Assembly (NCBI RefSeq): GCF_002174305.1
Contig: NZ_MIJB01000014.1
Span: 62,001 to 126,000, forward strand
Length of the DNA stretch: 64,000 nt
Source of the DNA: Aeromicrobium sp. PE09-221
Lineage (GTDB): Bacteria > Actinomycetota > Actinomycetes > Propionibacteriales > Nocardioidaceae
Direction of reading: 5' to 3'
Part shown: positions 17,387 to 24,809 of the stretch, piece by piece
Layout of the letters: each line of letters begins with the position of its first letter
Numbering within the stretch: position 1 is the stretch's first letter
Notes under the pieces: model-generated
Told to the model about the DNA's origin: nothing
Database searches by the model: none
Seen by the model: the letters and a program-made list of their open reading frames with translations, nothing else
Translations under genes and position numbers: made by a program

Positions 17387-17471
17387 CGTCGGTCTCCTCG
17401 TCGTCGGCCAGCAGTGCTGGATCGTCGAAGCTTTCCGGCTCCTCCGGGCGTGTGGGGATTTCGGGGTTCAT
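17379..17471 (-). CDS. 30-residue acidic small protein (prophage)
   Basis: A short ORF beginning MNPEIPTRPEEPES and ending DDEETDDE. It starts three bases after the collagen-like gene stop, and its TAA stop overlaps the endolysin start region (ATGAGTAA). Such tight packing suggests translational coupling between tail-fibre and lysis genes. No homologue is recognised. Confidence 0.45.
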   Translation of the reverse strand: MNPEIPTRPEEPESFDDPALLADDEETDDE

Positions 17472-17474
17472 CTC

Positions 17475-17747
17475 TCACTCCTCTGTTGGTGGTTCTGGTG
17501 TTGGGATGCAGACGAGGCCGGGCACGGGCTGCGTCGTGCCGTCTGAGTAGGTGGCGGTCACGTCGCCGTCGATGCAGTCGCACCGCTCGACGCCGCGGCC
17601 GGTGGGGCCCTGCTCGCCGCGCGGTCCGGTCTCGCCTCGTGCGCCCTGGGGGCCGGCGGGGCCGGTTTGGCCGGTCGATCCGCCGGGCCCTTGAGCTCCG
17701 GGCTCCCCGTTGGCTCCGGGTTCTCCGGGCGGTCCGCGCTCGCCCAT
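17475..17747 (-). CDS. Collagen-like Gly-X-Y repeat protein, 5'-truncated
   Basis: 90 residues from the first ATG, but Gly-X-Y triplets continue in frame upstream to 17799, so the true N-terminus was lost when the IS481-like element entered at CTAG 17802. About 15 uninterrupted triplets (GPPGEPGAN...) are followed by a 40-residue non-collagen end with two Cys close together (RCDCID) and [13 protein letters not shown]. Collagen-like proteins in actinophages are tail-fibre or tail-tip components. Order tail-small protein-lysin-holin on the same strand fits a phage late region. Confidence 0.65.
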   Translation of the reverse strand: MGERGPPGEPGANGEPGAQGPGGSTGQTGPAGPQGARGETGPRGEQGPTGRGVERCDCIDGDVTATYSDGTTQPVPGLVCIPTPEPPTEE

Positions 17748-17805
17748 GACGCCGGGCTCGCCGGGTGCGCCGTCCTCCCCGTCCGTGCCGGCCGGACCAC
17801 GCTAG

Positions 17806-18899
17806 CTGTGGTGTCCGGGGACGTTGTTTCGGGTTGGGTGCTGGATAGGTGAAGGCCTCCGGGTGAGGGTGGAGCTGTCTAAGAACCGTTTCTCACCCAG
17901 GAGGCCTTCATGGTCCACGCTAACGCTGCGCTCACTCCCAAAGCTCGTCTTCGTCTTGCCAGGTTGATCGTTGATGACGGCTGGCCGGTCGTGGCGGCCG
18001 CAAAGATGTTCATGATCTCGACTGTCACTGCACGCAAGTGGGCGGCACGGTATCGGGCTGAGGGTATGGCCGCGATGACCGATCGGTCGAGCCGTCCGCA
18101 CTCGAGCCCGACCAAGACCTCGCTGGAACTGACGCGCCAGATCGTGCGGCGGCGGCTGCGGCACCGGCTGGGGCCGGTCCAGATCGGCCACGAACTCGCG
18201 CTGGCGCCCTCGACGGTCCACGCGGTGCTGGTGCGATGCCGGCTGAACCGGCTTACCTACCTGGATCGTTCCACCGGAGAGACGATCCGTCGCTACGAAC
18301 ACCCCTATCCGGGTTCGTTGATCCACGTCGACGTGACCAAATTCGGCAATATCCCTGACGGCGGCGGGCACCGGTTCGTGGGCGTCACCCAAGGCCGCGC
18401 CAACCGGATCGCCACCGCCGACGCGGGACGGAGCAAGAACTCCGAACCACGACTCGGGACCGGGTTCGTGCACACCGTCATCGACGACCACTCCCGGCTC
18501 GCCTACGCCGAGATCTGCGCCGATGAGAAAGCCGTCACCGCGATCGGGGTCCTGCAACGCGCGGTCACCTGGTTCGCCGAACGCGGCGTCACCGTCGAAA
18601 GGGTGCTCTCCGACAACGGCAGCGCCTACATCTCCCACGCATGTCGCGACGCCTGCACCGAACTGGACATCACGCCCAAACGAACCCGCCCCTACCGGCC
18701 CCAAACCAACGGCAAGATCGAAACGGTTCCACCGCACCCTGGCCGACGGCTGGGCCTACGCCCGTCTCTACTCCAGTGAAACCGAACGCCGAACCGCGCT
18801 ACCGCACTGGCTGCACTACTACAATCACCACCGAGCCCACTCCGCCATCGGCGGCCAACCACCAGCCAGCAGACTCAACAACCTGCCCGGACACCACAC
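17806..18899 (+). mobile_element. IS481-family-like insertion sequence
   Basis: About 1.09 kb. Ends carry inverted repeats TGTGGTGTCCGGG (left, starting 17807) and the same 13 bases inverted at the right end (to 18898). CTAG lies on both sides (17802-17805 and 18900-18903), consistent with a 4-base target duplication. One DDE transposase gene, frameshifted. Confidence 0.75.
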
Positions 18900-18903
18900 C
18901 TAG
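17910..18903 (+). pseudogene. IS481-type transposase, frameshifted
   Basis: The N-terminal helix-turn-helix (AAAKMFMISTVTARKW) and rve-type DDE core are visible: IHVDVTKFG (D), VLSDNGSAY (D), and the C-terminal NGKIERFHRTL (E). The frame breaks at about 18720: an extra A in TCGAAACGG turns NGKIE-RFH into NGKIE-TVP, and reading resumes in another frame to 18903. The stop codon TAG is supplied by the CTAG target duplication, not by the element itself. Single-ORF IS481 transposases normally need no frameshift, so this copy is inactive or the base is an error. Confidence 0.75.
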
Positions 18904-19876
18904 GGTGCGGCTCCTTATTCGCGTAGCCAGAGGGTGATGGCTCTCAGGACGACGCCTCCTCGGTAGACGCGGGCGAGTTTGTCGTAGCGGGTGGCGATGC
19001 CGCGCCACTGCTTGTGGTCGTTGAAGGAACGCTCGATGACATTGCGTCCGCGGTAGATCTCGGCATCGAGGGCCGGTGGTCTGCCGCCTGCTGATCCGCG
19101 GGCCCGGCGGTGGCGGATCTGGTCAGATGGCTGCGGAATCACCGCGGTGATGCGCCGCGACCGCAGGTCGGCACGGATCGCCCGCGAGGAGTAGGCCTTG
19201 TCCCCGACCAGCGCATCGGGTCTGGTCCTGGCCGGCCCGGGACCAAGGCGTTTGACCCGCAGGTGTGACAGCAGCGTCGCGAGCATCGGCGAGTCGCCGG
19301 CCTGGCCCGGCGTCACGGCGATCACCAATGGACGGCCACGACCGTCGACGAGCTGATGGATCTTCGTGCTCAGCCCGCCACGAGAACGCCCGAGGCCGTG
19401 ATCGGGTGGCTCGGCGCGCAGATTCGTGTGATTCGACTCAGCCCCCTGTGCGCCGTGCGGGTCGGCGGCCAGCCGGCTCCTCGAGGCGGCCCAAGGTTGC
19501 CGCGTGCTGGTGGGCACGGTTGATCGTCGAATCCACGCTGACGGTCCAGTCGACCTCCCCCGCGGCGTCGGCTTCAGCCACCAGCCGGGCATGGATCGCG
19601 TCCCACGTTCCGTCAGCACTGAACCGCCGATGACGCTTCGAAGCAGTCTGATGCGGACCGAACTGGGCCGGCAGATCACGCCACGCGATCCCCGTGCGGA
19701 GCCGATAGATGATCGCCTCGACCACCTGCCGATGATCCCGAAACGGCCGACCACGCTGCCCATCAGAAGACGGCATCACCGGCTCGATCCGAGCCCACTG
19801 AGCATCCGACAACACGGCAAGACGCGACATACGTCAACCATCCCCGCCCAACCCCGCTCGATTAAGGAGCCACGCC
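18904..19876 (-). mobile_element. IS5-family (IS427-like) insertion sequence
   Basis: 973 bases between two CTAG tetranucleotides (18900-18903 shared with the IS481-like element, and 19877-19880). Terminal inverted repeats GGTGCGGCTCCTTATTCG and GGCGTGGCTCCTTAATCG match except at four positions. CTAG target choice is typical for this IS group. Confidence 0.8.
18915..19830 (-). CDS. IS5-family transposase, two-frame (programmed -1 frameshift)
   Basis: OrfA (19830 to 19438) starts MSRLAVLSDAQWARIEPVMP and ends ...RRTGG; orfB overlaps and carries TKIHQLVDGRGRPLVIAVTPG, LVGDKAYSSRAIR and NVIERSFNDHKQWRGIATRYDK, the DDE core of the IS5/IS427 group. The frames join at a run of five G (19442-19446) just before the orfA stop. 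The same G5 slip occurs in the related element at 47294-48221, so this is programmed rather than damage. Confidence 0.8.
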
Positions 19877-19910
19877 CTAGCTGAACCGCCCCGGCGAGTC
19901 CGGAGAGTTT

Positions 19911-22900
19911 CTAGTTTGAGACTCCAGCGGGTGCTGGGGTCTGGTGGTGAGCGTAGTGTGCCCGTTCGGCTTCGACGGGTGTGAGGTCGTCGCAGTATTC
20001 GAACGGGCGTCGGTGGTTGAACCAGTCGACCCATTCGGCGGTCGCGATCTCGAGGTCGTCGAGCCCCTTCCAAGGACGACGGGCTCTGATCAGTTCGGTC
20101 TTGTAGAGCCCGATCACCGACTCGGCCAGGGCGTTGTCGTGCGACGATCCGACTGCTCCGGTCGAGGGTTTGATGCCAGCGGTGGCGAGGTGTTCTGTGT
20201 AGGCCACGGACAGGTACTGAACTCCGTGGTCGTGGTGGGCGATCAGCCCGGCCAGGTCGCGGCCGTCGCGGTGCCGGGTCCAGATCGCCTGGTCGACCGC
20301 ATCGACGACGAACTGGCTGGTCATCGTGGTCGAGACCGCCCAGCCCAGGATCCGGCGGGCGTAGGCGTCGATCACGAACGCGGTGTAGCACCAGCCCGAC
20401 CACGTTGAGCAGTAGGTGTAGGGGTCGGACAGGAGCGCCCTGTCAGCCTTTCGGCTGGTGGGTTTCTCCTGCCCGCCCTCCGAACCGGACGTGCGGCTTC
20501 CACCGCATCCGGCTCTCCACATGTTCATGCCGTGGCTGCTGGTCCCCATGGTGTGAGAATCTTCGTTCCTCGATACCGGTAGCGAGTTACTGGATGCTGC
20601 CAGCAGCGGTAGAACTCGATCCCTTCGGCGCGGATCTCCCATCCGGGAAGGTGACGCCTGATGAGGGTGCCCATGTTCAGTTTGGGGTGACGTTTCTTCA
20701 ACCAGCCCACGATCCGCCAGAAGGCGAAGTGATCGAGATAGTCAAAGACGCGTTTCGATACCCCGTGCTGAAAGTAGGTGCACCAGCCCCGCAGCACCGG
20801 GTTCAACCGGCGCAGCAGGTCTGCCAGCGTTCGATGTGATGCTCGCCGAGTCATGCGTCTGACCTTGTCCTTGATCGAAGCCAGCGAATTCTTCGATGGG
20901 TAGGTATAGACCGCAGTCTTCTCGGCCGAGTGTCCTCGAATATGCCGACGCTGGATGCGCCAGCCGAGGAAGTCGAACCCTTCGTCAATATGTGTCAGGC
21001 GGGTCTTCTCGGCCGACAGGCGCAAACCCATCGGTTCGAGCACCGCTGCTGTCTCACCCCACAGCGTTTCGGCATCGGCGCGGTTGCCGTGGACAAGAAC
21101 AACGAAGTCATCGGCATAGCGGATGAGTTTCATTGTCGCGCCTCCAGCACGCCGGTGCTTCGCGCGTGTCCATTCCGGACCGAGAGCATCCCACTTCGCA
21201 GCGAAGTGCTCGTCCAGAACGGACAGGGCGATGTTGGCCAGCAACGGTGACAGAATCCCTCCTTGCGGGGTGCCGGTGATGGTGTCCCTGCTCAGGCCAT
21301 CCTCGGAGAGGACACCTGCTCTCAAGAACCCGCGGACCAGCCGCAGCACACGTTTGTCCCCGATCCGATCTCGCACCCTGCCCATGAGGGCCGTGTGGTC
21401 GATCTCGTCGAAACACGCCTTGATATCGGCCTCGAACACCCATTCATAGTTCCGGGTGCCCGAGGCATAGAAATGAATCTCAGCGATCGCGTCCTGCGCT
21501 CTTCTTCTCGGCCGGAAACCATACGACGATGGTTCAAAGTCGGCTTCGAAGACCGGTTCCATCACCATCTTCAGGGACGCCTGCACGATCCGGTCCGTCA
21601 TCGTCGGTATCCCCAGCGAACGCGTCTTGCCATTCGCTTTGGGGATCTGCTTCTGCCGGACCCGCTCAGGCGTGAATGCTCCCGACTTCACGCTTTCACG
21701 TAAATCGGCGAGCATCGCGACCACACGGTCGGCCGGTATCGAACAAGGCACGACCCCGTCGACGCCGGCAGTGCGGCCGCCCTTGTTGCCCCGCACCCGA
21801 TCCCACGCTGCCATCAGGAACGCAGGATCATGGACGAGGGTGAACACATCATCGAAACGACGACCAGGATCGGCCGCCGCCCAACGGTGCAGTTTCGTTT
21901 GCATCCCAAGTACTCGCGCCCACGCCGACTGCGTGTCGACCGGCCACGAAACACCCGTATTCACCAGTGTGTCTCCTTGCCTGCATCCGCTACTGCGAAA
22001 CATGCTGGACCCCTTCGCCATGTGGTCGGCTTTCCCGACCCCGGACTACTACGAGTCCTCCGCCCCATCCCGGCCCGATCAACAGGCCATGCGTTCAGCC
22101 AAGTCGTCTGCCGCTGGCTGCGGCAGACGACCGGCAGAGCCGGGACAGTTCCCACGTTCCTTCTTGGACCATTCGACGGGATCGGCACCCAGTTATGCCC
22201 CTGCACCATCGCCACGACTACGCCGCAGGCATTCATCGTGGCCTCCGGACCGGCGACATCACCCACTCCCAGAGTTCCCCGCACGACCGAAGCCGCCCAG
22301 GTGCGCGATGCGACCCAGCCCATGTCCGCCAGGTTTTGGGCTGGTGGGTTGGATTGAGGGGCTTTCAGCCACTGGTTCCTCACGTATGCCTCTCCGTCTC
22401 GCTAGCCGAGCCCGCACCATCTGGCAGTACTGATACGACTCGTCGTTGTCGAGGACTGCTCCACCACCCGCCCACATGCCTGAGCAGACGACCGTCCTCC
22501 AGCTATCAGATGCCTGCTGCGACAGGCATCCAGCGGTGTCCTTTCACCACCACAAGGTCCAAGAACGCCTCGTGGCGCTCGAAGTCGGCCACCCAGAGCC
22601 GATCCGGCGCCAGCGGCGCGAAGTTCCGGTCGACCAAGTCCAGCGGCTTCGGGGCCTTCGGGTCGCTGATCGTGGTGCGTTTGACCTTCCCGCGGACCGC
22701 TCCGGCCAGCCCGAGTTCGCCCATCAGCCGCTCGACCGTGCACCGCGCGATCGGCGCCGCACCGGCGGGCCGTTGGCGGTTCAGCGTCAACCAGACCTTC
22801 CGCGCTCCGTAGACGCCGTAGTTGTCCGCATGCACCTGCTCGATCGCGGGCCTCAACTCGGCATCGCGCTGCTCACGAGCGGTCGGCCGGCGGCCGCGGT

Positions 22901-23024
22901 GTTCGTAGTAGGTCGCGGGGGCGATCTTGCAGCCCAGCTTGGTGAGCTGGTCGCAGATCGACTCGACACCCCATCGCAGACCGTCGCCGTCGCGGACACC
23001 GACGTGCTCGTCGATGTAACGCAC
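19911..23024 (-). CDS. IS3 transposase OrfB, split by group II intron (exons 22581-23024 and 19911-20417)
   Basis: Exon 1 from GTG 23024 (RYIDEHVGVRDGDG..., HTH_21-like region YGVYGARKVWLTLNR) runs to DRLWVADF. Exon 2 resumes TYCSTWSGWCYTAFVIDAYAR and contains the rve DDE residues: D in VADF, D in HHDHGVQYLS, E in NALAESVIGLYKTELI. Joining the exons at GACTTC^ACCTAC restores a perfect IS3-type WVADFTY motif. The protein is made only if the intron self-splices. Confidence 0.85.
20480..20515 (-). ncRNA. Group II intron domain V
   Basis: 36-base hairpin with the conserved GAGCCGGATG start, a GGAA-type terminal loop and CACGTCCGGTTCGG 3' strand. It is the most conserved catalytic element of group II introns and is located just upstream of the 3' splice site. 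Confidence 0.85.
20525..22021 (-). CDS. Group II intron reverse transcriptase/maturase (LtrA-like)
   Basis: 498 residues; internal methionines (for example at residue 40) are alternative starts. Reverse transcriptase blocks in order: QKQIPKANGKTRSLGIPT, SSYGFRPRRRAQDAI, DIKACFDEIDH, TGTPQGGILSPLLANI, and the catalytic LIRYADDFVV. The maturase X domain follows (LRGWCTYFQHGVSKRVFDYLDHF, split here for length). No HNH endonuclease domain is seen at the C-terminus. It promotes splicing and retrohoming of its own intron. Confidence 0.93.
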   Translation of the reverse strand: MAKGSSMFRSSGCRQGDTLVNTGVSWPVDTQSAWARVLGMQTKLHRWAAADPGRRFDDVFTLVHDPAFLMAAWDRVRGNKGGRTAGVDGVVPCSIPADRVVAMLADLRESVKSGAFTPERVRQKQIPKANGKTRSLGIPTMTDRIVQASLKMVMEPVFEADFEPSSYGFRPRRRAQDAIAEIHFYASGTRNYEWVFEADIKACFDEIDHTALMGRVRDRIGDKRVLRLVRGFLRAGVLSEDGLSRDTITGTPQGGILSPLLANIALSVLDEHFAAKWDALGPEWTRAKHRRAGGATMKLIRYADDFVVLVHGNRADAETLWGETAAVLEPMGLRLSAEKTRLTHIDEGFDFLGWRIQRRHIRGHSAEKTAVYTYPSKNSLASIKDKVRRMTRRASHRTLADLLRRLNPVLRGWCTYFQHGVSKRVFDYLDHFAFWRIVGWLKKRHPKLNMGTLIRRHLPGWEIRAEGIEFYRCWQHPVTRYRYRGTKILTPWGPAATA

Positions 23025-23026
23025 GA

Positions 23027-23351
23027 TCAGCGCTGTGGCCGGTCGAGTTCGGCCGCGAAGAAAGCCGACGCGCTCCGCAGGATCGCGTTGGCCCGCTTCA
23101 GCTCGGCGTTCTCCCGCTTCAACCGCTTCAACTCGGCCGACTCCTCGGACGTCATCCCCGACCGCCGACCAGCGTCAACCTCCGCCTGGCGACACCACTT
23201 GCGCACCGTCTCCGGCGTCCCGACGCCCAGCAACTCAGCGACCTTGGTCATCGCGGCCCACTCCGACTCGTGATCGGCGGATCTCGGTGACCATCCGGAC
23301 CGCCCGCTCACGCAACTCGACCGGGTACCTCGTAGACGTTCTCCCTGACAT
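23027..23351 (-). pseudogene. IS3 transposase OrfA, frameshifted
   Basis: ATG 23351 gives MSGRTSTRYPVELRERAVRM, but near 23280 the frame must change to reach DHESEWAAMTKVAELLGVG, VRKWCRQAEVDAG and the leucine-zipper-like LKRLKRENAELKRANAILR. Together this is a normal IS3 OrfA (HTH plus coiled coil) ending AAELDRPQR, directly before orfB. One extra C in CGCCGATC explains the break. Confidence 0.7.
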
Positions 23352-23402
23352 GACTCCATCCTTCCCAAGGGTCGAAGTCTCCGGACTCGCCGGGGCGGTT
23401 CA

Positions 23403-23531
23403 AGCCGGGCACAAGCCGGGTGAGCGGGTCGAGCAGGCCGGTCGTCTGCGGGCGGACGATGGGCTCCTCGCCGAGCTCCTCGACCTGCGCGGCCAGAGCC
23501 TCGGCGGTGAGCTGCTGGTCCCCGAGCTCTC
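23403..23531 (-). other. Unidentified minus-strand coding remnant
   Basis: An open minus-strand frame reads DQQLTAEALAAQVEELGEEP and TTGLLDPLTRLVPG, with good amphipathic and codon character, and would end at the TAG inside the CTAGC into which the IS elements inserted. It has no start and may be the C-terminus of a prophage structural gene whose remainder was lost at the junction near 23531. No family is recognised with confidence. Confidence 0.25.
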
Positions 23532-23753
23532 GGCCCCGTCAGCAGCATCACCTCGGCAGGCACGCATGATCTGCTTCGCGCCGGCCTGGCCACGATGGTG
23601 ACCAGTGCCCAGGACGTTCTCGAGGACCTCGGCGTGCTCTCGGCTGGGGAAGCCGAGGTCCGGACCGACAGTCGTGCTAGGCAACGCAGCCGGCTGCCTG
23701 AGCAGATGCCGTCGTGGGTTCACGCCCAGAGAGGCACCTCACCGCCGCGATGA
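23532..23753 (+). pseudogene. DprA/Smf C-terminal remnant
   Basis: Frame reads GPVSSITSAGTHDLLRAGLA then MVTSAQDVLEDLG, matching the end of the DprA Rossmann-like domain (family pattern GPVTS..S.G.H.LLR..A.LVT...VLE) and its C-terminal tail to TGA 23753. The N-terminal two thirds are absent; the sequence to the left is the unrelated remnant. It marks where the chromosome or another element was joined to the prophage/IS debris. DprA loads RecA on incoming single strands during transformation. Confidence 0.6.
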
Positions 23754-23841
23754 CAAAGAGGTGCGACGATGCTCGGGCGCCGATGGCGCAGACATGGCTA
23801 ACGCAGATTGAGGGACCGGGTGGCGCCGGCGAATTGTCGAA

Positions 23842-23882
23842 GGGCCGGTGGGAGTCATGGCGACTCCCACCGGCCCTCTTTT
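23842..23882 (+). terminator. Rho-independent terminator
   Basis: Perfect 15-bp stem GGGCCGGTGGGAGTC / GACTCCCACCGGCCC with a five-base loop, followed by TCTTTT. It points rightward, downstream of the dprA remnant. The 170 bases after it, to the higA-like gene, hold no convincing gene. Confidence 0.88.
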
Positions 23883-24056
23883 CGGCTGCTGCCGAGGACA
23901 GATTGAGGACTGACGACCTGCTCAGACAGTGTTTGTGCAGGTCAGAGGCGCTTTACGTCCTAGATGTCGTCATAGTGATCCACCCACCAAGGCTGACCTG
24001 GGCAAACACCGTCTGAGCTTGAGTTGGGGCCCCCACGGGGCCGCACGTTGACGAGT

Positions 24057-24311
24057 TCAGCTCGCCACCAAGGCAGTGACCTTACCGAGCTCGTCGGCGT
24101 GCAGATCGCGCTCGACCTCCACGTTGTAGTCGGTAAGGGCGGTGTCGGTGGTGATGGCGCGCTTGCCTCGGTCGATCTGGCTGATGCGGGTCTGGGGGAG
24201 ACCGGTGGCCTGGCTGAGGCGGTACTGGCTGATGCTCAGCGGCTTCAGGAACTCGGTCAGCAGGATCTCACCCGGGGTGATCGGGTCGTGTGCCTTCGTC
24301 GTGGTGGCCAT
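24057..24311 (-). pseudogene. HigA-like antitoxin with internal deletion
   Basis: 84 residues from ATG 24311 with ribosome-binding site GAGGAG. The XRE helix-turn-helix is intact (PGEILLTEFLKPLSISQYRL, ATGLPQTRISQIDRGKRAIT). Normal HigA continues into a FGTSPEFWLNLQ segment before the final helix; here TDTAL joins straight to TDYNVEVERD, so roughly 20 residues are missing. DNA binding may survive while folding is doubtful. It follows a decayed higB on the same strand. Confidence 0.65.
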
Positions 24312-24560
24312 GTTCGTCTCCTCTGGTGGTGCACGGTGGTAGTCGGTGATCTCGACGTCGTCTGGACCGGTGTCGGTCCAGGCGAAGCAGATCCGGTACC
24401 GATCGCTAATGCGTATGGGAGTGCTGGCCGGCGCGGTGACGTCCAACTTCTCTAGGCGGTCGCCGGGAGGCATCCGTGGCTGTCGAGTTCAGAGGCCGCG
24501 ATGAGGAGCCGAAGCGCCCTTCTGCGCGGCACGTTGTAGCGCGGGCTTCTTTTGGTCGAC
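24312..24560 (-). pseudogene. HigB-like toxin remnant
   Basis: Pieces of a RelE/HigB toxin occur in three frames: a LQRAAQKGAS helix segment, MPPGDRLEKL, an RAGQHS segment in another frame, then DRYRICFAWTDTGPDDVEIT and DYH in the frame that now runs straight into higA. At least two frameshifts and an in-frame stop show that the toxin is dead. From here to 24750 no gene is seen. Confidence 0.6.
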
Positions 24561-24752
24561 AGGACTGGCGGGTCGGGCAGTCCCGCCGAGTAGGTGTGCC
24601 CGGCCGATTGCTGTGACCGCGTGCCGGCAGCACGAACGTCAGGTTCTTGCTAGCCAACTCGTCGTTCGATTACGCCGTGCTTCTACCCGAGCTGGCGCCA
24701 CGGTGGACGCGCTGGCGAAACGTCGAGGCCTGGAGAATCTGACTCATAGACT

Positions 24753-24786
24753 TTTACCTACTCCGTAGGTAAACTACGCTGTAGGT
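24753..24786. promoter_or_regulatory. Paired TetR-type operators upstream of the BVMO gene
   Basis: Site 1 (24753-24773) is a perfect palindrome TTTACCTAC-TCC-GTAGGTAAA. Site 2 (24772-24786) is AACTAC-GCT-GTAGGT, centre 16 bases downstream. The same ACCTAC-N3-GTAGGT-type pairs occur at 28756-28805 and 33772-33820. The BVMO start is 24 bases beyond site 2. Confidence 0.8.
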
Positions 24787-24809
24787 ATTTCCGAACGCGT
24801 GGAGGAGAC

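Larger units (their letters stand above)
14384..17801. mobile_element. Prophage / integrative element remnant
   Basis: Begins at the tRNA fragment and contains three small rightward ORFs, a tyrosine integrase, a small membrane protein, then (minus strand) a collagen-like protein, a 30-residue acidic protein, a broken endolysin and a holin. It is cut on the right by the IS481-like insertion at CTAG 17802. No capsid, portal or replication genes remain intact, so it cannot be an active phage. Confidence 0.7.
20418..22580 (-). mobile_element. Group II intron
   Basis: 2163 bases inserted in the IS3 orfB. The 5' end reads GAGCGCC (after exon GACTTC) and the 3' end ...CCCCTAC (before exon ACCTACTGC). 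It encodes a reverse transcriptase/maturase. Catalytic domain V is seen at 20480-20515 as a 14-bp-type hairpin GAGCCGGATGCGG...CCGCACGTCCGGTTC, followed by a domain VI hairpin (CACCAGCCGAAAGGCTG). Boundaries are set by restoring the transposase reading frame. Confidence 0.88.
19882..23402 (-). mobile_element. IS3-family element interrupted by a group II intron
   Basis: Inverted repeats TGAACCGCCCCGGCGAGTCC (20 bases shown; match continues through GGAGA) at both ends, and a 3-base target repeat AGC at 19879-19881 and 23403-23405. Without the 2163-base intron the element is about 1358 bp, normal for IS3. OrfA has a frameshift and orfB is split by the intron. Confidence 0.88.

Noticed and set aside
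18915-19830. Broken transposase pseudogene
   Set aside because: The two frames join at a G5 run, as also seen in the element at 47294, which fits programmed frameshifting.
20525-22021. Retron or DGR reverse transcriptase
   Set aside because: The protein has the maturase X domain and lies inside a group II intron with domain V.
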